This document shows positions 34,195-36,974 of a stretch of 36,974 nt of DNA, one piece after another; positions within the stretch are counted from its first letter, which is position 1; every line of letters begins with the position of its first letter. Where the stretch lies: NCBI GenBank assembly GCA_903892315.1, contig CAITHY010000142.1, forward strand, positions 1-36,974, read 5' to 3'. The notes under the pieces were generated by a model. The model was not told where the DNA came from and searched no databases. It was given only the letters and a program-made list of their open reading frames with translations. The DNA comes from an uncultured beta proteobacterium (GTDB lineage: Bacteria > Pseudomonadota > Gammaproteobacteria > Burkholderiales > Burkholderiaceae). The position numbers and the translations under genes are program-made.

Positions 34195-34853
34195 CCTTTT
34201 CGATTAATGCAAAATCCGAAGAATCCAAGCAACGCGAGCAAATTGTTGAGTTTGGCAAGTCTATCTTTGATCGGGGATTGACTGCAGGTAGCAGTGGCAA
34301 CCTCAGTGTGCGATTGGATGATGGATGGTTATTGACACCAACGAATGCGTCCTTGGGTAGATTAGATCCGGCCACACTCACCAAGTTGGATTGGGAAGGT
34401 AATGCAGTGAGTGGCTTGCCGCCATCCAAAGAGGCTTTTTTACATCGCGCGATGTACAACACCAGAACTGGGGCTAAAGGGATAGTCCATCTTCACTCCA
34501 CATACTCAGCGGCAGTTTCATGTATGTGCGGTCTGAATCATGATAGTTGTATTCCACCGCTGACCCCTTACTTTGTGATGAAGGTGGGTCGCCTACCGTT
34601 AGCCCCATATCATCGACCTGGAGACCCTGATCTCGGATCGGTTATTGAAAAGTTAGCAGTCAAGAATTCATCAGTTCTTCTTGCTAATCATGGTCCGGTT
34701 GTTTCGGCAAACTCTTTAGAGGCTGCAGTAAATGCAGCAGAGGAGCTTGAAGAGACGGCTAAATTATTTCTGTTATTAAAGGGCGTTGAAACACGTCCCT
34801 TAGATGAAGCCCAGATTCAAGATTTAAAGAAAAATTTCAACCTCGATATTTAA
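34191..34853 (+). CDS. otnC: 3-oxo-tetronate 4-phosphate decarboxylase, OtnC
   Basis: A 220-aa class II aldolase/adducin-family enzyme. The phosphate-binding loop GLTAGSSGNLSVR lies near the N-terminus. Zinc ligands are in HLHSTYSAA and the later ANHGPVV, and the acid is in LPPSKEAFLHRAMY. OtnC decarboxylates 3-oxo-tetronate 4-phosphate to DHAP. The ATG overlaps the OtnK stop by four bases. Length and motifs fit the family. Confidence 0.92.
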   Translation: MTFSINAKSEESKQREQIVEFGKSIFDRGLTAGSSGNLSVRLDDGWLLTPTNASLGRLDPATLTKLDWEGNAVSGLPPSKEAFLHRAMYNTRTGAKGIVHLHSTYSAAVSCMCGLNHDSCIPPLTPYFVMKVGRLPLAPYHRPGDPDLGSVIEKLAVKNSSVLLANHGPVVSANSLEAAVNAAEELEETAKLFLLLKGVETRPLDEAQIQDLKKNFNLDI

Positions 34854-34877
34854 TAATGTTTATAGAAGGGTATTTCA

Positions 34878-35654
34878 GTGCCAAAGTTTGCCGCCAATTT
34901 AACAATGATGTTCCATGAGTATGAATTTCCTGCTCGGTTTTCTGCTGCTGCAAAAGCAGGTTTTGATGCTGTCGAGTTTTTATTTCCCTATGACTACTCG
35001 CCTGCTGATGTGGGTGGATGGCTCAAAGAGAATAAGTTAAAAAATGTACTTTTCAATTTACCCCCAGGGGATTGGGCTGCCGGTGAGCGAGGTATTGCGG
35101 CCTTACCGGGGCGTGAGGAAGAGTTCCGTGCTGGTGTGGCTAAAGCGATTGAATATGCTCAAGCCTTGGGTACTCCTCAATTGCATATGATGGCGGGATT
35201 GGTGTCTGCTGGAGCTGACCTAGTTCTTTACCGCAAGACCTATCTTGCAAATATGAAGTTTGCTGCTCAAGAATTAGCAAAACATCGTCTCCAGCTTCTG
35301 CTTGAGCCCATCAATACTCGAGATATGCCCGGATATTTTCTGAATACCCAAGCCCTAGCACATGAGCTTCGTGCTGAGTGTGGCGAGCCTAATGTAAAAG
35401 TGCAAATGGACTTTTACCATGCTCAAATCATGGAGGGTGATTTGATTTCCACCTTCAAGAAATACCTTTCTGATATTGGTCATACTCAGATTGCTAGTGT
35501 ACCGAATAGAAATGAACCAGATGATGGTGAGGTGAATTACACAGCTATTTTTAAAATGCTTGATGACATGTCATATCAGGGTTATGTTGGCTGCGAGTAT
35601 CGACCTAAAGGTAAAACCGAGGATGGTTTAGTTTGGTTTCAAGCTGCAAAGTAA
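34878..35654 (+). CDS. otnI: 2-oxo-tetronate isomerase, OtnI (hydroxypyruvate-isomerase-like)
   Basis: A 258-aa TIM-barrel protein of the hydroxypyruvate isomerase family. It starts at GTG with GAAGGG eight bases upstream. Family landmarks are KFAANLTMMFHEYEF, AGFDAVEFLFPYDY, LLEPINTRDMPGYFL with the metal Glu, and QMDFYHAQIMEGDL. OtnI converts 2-oxo-tetronate to 3-oxo-tetronate, the substrate of OtnK. It completes the DenD/LtnD-OtnI-OtnK-OtnC route to DHAP. Confidence 0.9.
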   Translation: MPKFAANLTMMFHEYEFPARFSAAAKAGFDAVEFLFPYDYSPADVGGWLKENKLKNVLFNLPPGDWAAGERGIAALPGREEEFRAGVAKAIEYAQALGTPQLHMMAGLVSAGADLVLYRKTYLANMKFAAQELAKHRLQLLLEPINTRDMPGYFLNTQALAHELRAECGEPNVKVQMDFYHAQIMEGDLISTFKKYLSDIGHTQIASVPNRNEPDDGEVNYTAIFKMLDDMSYQGYVGCEYRPKGKTEDGLVWFQAAK

Positions 35655-35689
35655 TCCAGTCTTGACATCCATTGGCAGAAAATTCTTAA

Positions 35690-36580
35690 ATGGGTAGCGA
35701 AAATCCATATTATCGAATTGGATTGGTAGCCAATCGGGCGCATCAGGATTCTGAGGATGCTGCTCTTGCCCAGCTTTTAAATGGCTCAAAGACCTCAATC
35801 ACTAAAGTTTTAAAGCCCCATTTTTCCGTAGTTGGTCGAACTATGGATGCCATGAAGATTTATGATTTATTAACCGACTATCCCAATATTGAACGTCTAC
35901 CATATGGTCACGACGGTGGCTTAATGCGTTTGGTTTCTAGGGTTGTGGATCCTGATCCGGCCAAATCACTAAATGCAATTATTTACCTGATGGATCCTGT
36001 TGATCCATCTTCAGCCTTTCCTGAAGCCGTTGCACTAAAACGCCAGTGTGTAATTCATGGCATACCATTTTTGTCTACCTTGGCTGGAGCTAGGGAGTGG
36101 ATTGAGTTGGAATCAATGAATCTCACTGGGCAAACAAATTTAGCGCTTGATTCATATTTTGCATATGAGAATCAAGGCATAGCACTCATTGCGCACGATG
36201 CCATGAAGCCAGAGATGCTCAGACTGGCGGAAAAGCACTTTGATCTACTGAGCCGTTTTAAAGTGCGCTATGCAACGGGCACGACTGGTGGGTTGCTGAA
36301 TGAATTGGCAAAAAAAATCAAAGGCAGTAAAGAAGGTGAGCGCTGGGTGACTCCTTGTTTAAGCGGTCCAATGGGGGGAGATGCACAGATAGCCGAGTTG
36401 GTATTAGATAGAAAATGTGGTCGAATTCTGTTTTTAGAGGATCCTCATGTCGCGCGTCAGCACGAAGCGGATATTCAGCTTCTTGAGCGTGCTGCTCGCG
36501 TTGTAACCGATTTTGCATCATGCAATAGCGATAACAAAAGTGCAGATCGTTGGTTAGCGCTCCTATCTTCAAGAGCGTAG
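35690..36580 (+). CDS. Tandem methylglyoxal-synthase-like protein
   Basis: A 296-aa cytosolic protein with two MgsA-like domains. The second (about 161-280) has IALIAHDAMK (His169), YATGTTGGLL (195-204), LSGPMGGDAQ (Asp231), LEDP (Asp251) and QHEAD (His258, Asp261). These match E. coli MgsA His19, Asp71, Asp91, His98 and Asp101, with identical spacing from Asp71 to Asp101. The first domain (about 8-140) has the same fold order (YRIGLVANR, SVVGRTMD, LPYGHDGGLM, IIYLMDP) but lacks the His and the TGTTG phosphate loop. MgsA makes methylglyoxal from DHAP, the product of the OTN pathway. The first half may be regulatory or bind another phosphate compound. There is no clear ribosome site, and the gene follows otnI by 35 bp. 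Confidence 0.8.
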   Translation: MGSENPYYRIGLVANRAHQDSEDAALAQLLNGSKTSITKVLKPHFSVVGRTMDAMKIYDLLTDYPNIERLPYGHDGGLMRLVSRVVDPDPAKSLNAIIYLMDPVDPSSAFPEAVALKRQCVIHGIPFLSTLAGAREWIELESMNLTGQTNLALDSYFAYENQGIALIAHDAMKPEMLRLAEKHFDLLSRFKVRYATGTTGGLLNELAKKIKGSKEGERWVTPCLSGPMGGDAQIAELVLDRKCGRILFLEDPHVARQHEADIQLLERAARVVTDFASCNSDNKSADRWLALLSSRA

Positions 36581-36612
36581 TTTTTAAATAAGTTTTGTCT
36601 CCTGACTTTATC

Positions 36613-36634
36613 CATCCTACGGGGTGGCTTTTTT
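36613..36634 (+). terminator. Rho-independent terminator of the sugar-acid operon
   Basis: CCATCC pairs with GGGTGG (one T-G pair) around a TACG loop, then a T6 run near 36628-36633. It follows the last gene by about 30 bp. Confidence 0.8.
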
Positions 36635-36931
36635 GCGTTACTTAAAGTTACGCTCACTCATTAAAGATGCTTTAGTGCAACCAATTGCTACATGGTTGTT
36701 CCAAACCTCTGTAGTTTTGAAAACCAAATAGAGAGTTAGTACTTCTAATGGTTTTATTAAATCTACTACACAAAACGCTACACACCGATATTTAGGAGGC
36801 GTAAGCTCTTGAAATCCTAATGGTTTTCTTTGGATGTCTGCTCTCATAATCCTTTGGTCCCAGGTTCAAGTCCTGGTGCTTTCACCAGAAATAAACCCTC
36901 ATCAGCAATGGTGGGGGTTTTGCCTTTCTGG
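36634..36931 (+). repeat. Dispersed intergenic repeat, copy B, with tRNA-like 3' module and terminator
   Basis: Hairpin 1 is GCGTTACT...AGTTACGC, nearly palindromic, at about 36635-36653. Hairpin 2 is TTTAGTGCAAC (36671-36681) with GTTGTTCCAAA (36695-36705) and a 13-nt loop. The CTACACACCGATATTTAGGA box is near 36778. The tRNA-like part has CTCATAA, then TTTGGTC, then a perfect T stem CCAGG/CCTGG with loop TTCAAGT, then TGCTTTCACCA. It ends in a stem AAACCCTCATCA with TGGTGGGGGTTT (GCAA loop). The 56-base run 36819-36874 is identical to copy A. Confidence 0.82.
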
Positions 36932-36974
36932 TCCCGTGACTGCATTAATCTTGACAGCCTCAGCAAAGTAATGA

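Noticed and set aside
36841..36891. A complete tRNA gene (CAT anticodon) at the end of copy B.
   Set aside because: The T arm and CCA end look right, but the anticodon stem does not pair and there is no D arm or 5' acceptor strand. It is only a 3' half.

Overview
The window reads as accessory, catabolic chromosome from a low-GC freshwater betaproteobacterium, most like Polynucleobacter (Burkholderiaceae). This is an inference from AT-rich codon use, a Bug/TctC-type binding protein, an ACS-type MFS permease, a SorAB-like sulfite oxidase pair and the style of the genes. No rRNA, complete tRNA, CRISPR array, phage gene or intact transposase is visible.

Layout. 1-0.8 kb: a TolC-like fragment and a broken GlcG/HbpS-like gene. 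1-4.9 kb: an exported CarboxypepD_reg/CXXCH/propeller protein, a class I cytochrome c, a small secreted protein and an exported alpha/beta hydrolase. 4.9-6.3 kb: a gene graveyard (carboxymuconolactone decarboxylase family, alpha/beta hydrolase). 6.3-7.9 kb: a sulfite-oxidase-type molybdoenzyme with its cytochrome. 8.1-11.9 kb (minus strand): two related exported alpha/beta hydrolases around an exported amidohydrolase. 12.3-16.7 kb: two exported M20 hydrolases and another exported alpha/beta hydrolase. 16.8-19.2 kb: an isocitrate/isopropylmalate-family dehydrogenase and an exported FMN-dependent hydroxyacid oxidase that carries an internal CXXCH. 19.5-20.6 kb (minus): a Tat-exported ACMSD-like amidohydrolase. 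20.8-26.2 kb: a flavin reductase relic, then an operon of intradiol dioxygenase, SDR, BKACE, MDR reductase, cupin and Bug-type binding protein. 26.7-36.6 kb: a four-carbon sugar-acid block.

The last block is the clearest pathway. DenD (D-erythronate) and LtnD (L-threonate) make 2-oxo-tetronate; OtnI, OtnK and OtnC convert it through 3-oxo-tetronate and its 4-phosphate to DHAP. A divergent GntR/FCD regulator and an MFS permease accompany it. The last gene is a 296-aa protein with two methylglyoxal-synthase-like domains: the second keeps the catalytic residues, the first has lost most of them. DHAP is the substrate of methylglyoxal synthase, so the placement makes metabolic sense and looks like the best candidate for an undescribed branch.

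A dispersed intergenic repeat is the main non-coding discovery. Copies near 7.9, 19.3, 26.4 and 36.7 kb share a hairpin with an 11-bp stem and exactly 13-nt loop, with a compensatory base change. Copies at 26.4 and 36.7 kb (and weaker ones at 15.5 and 19.3 kb) end in a tRNA-3'-half-like sequence. The two best copies share a 56-base identical run, lie in direct orientation, and bracket the sugar-acid block exactly. They may be integration scars or a mobile RNA-like repeat.

Many degradative enzymes here carry Sec or Tat signals, suggesting that compounds are processed in the periplasm before uptake.
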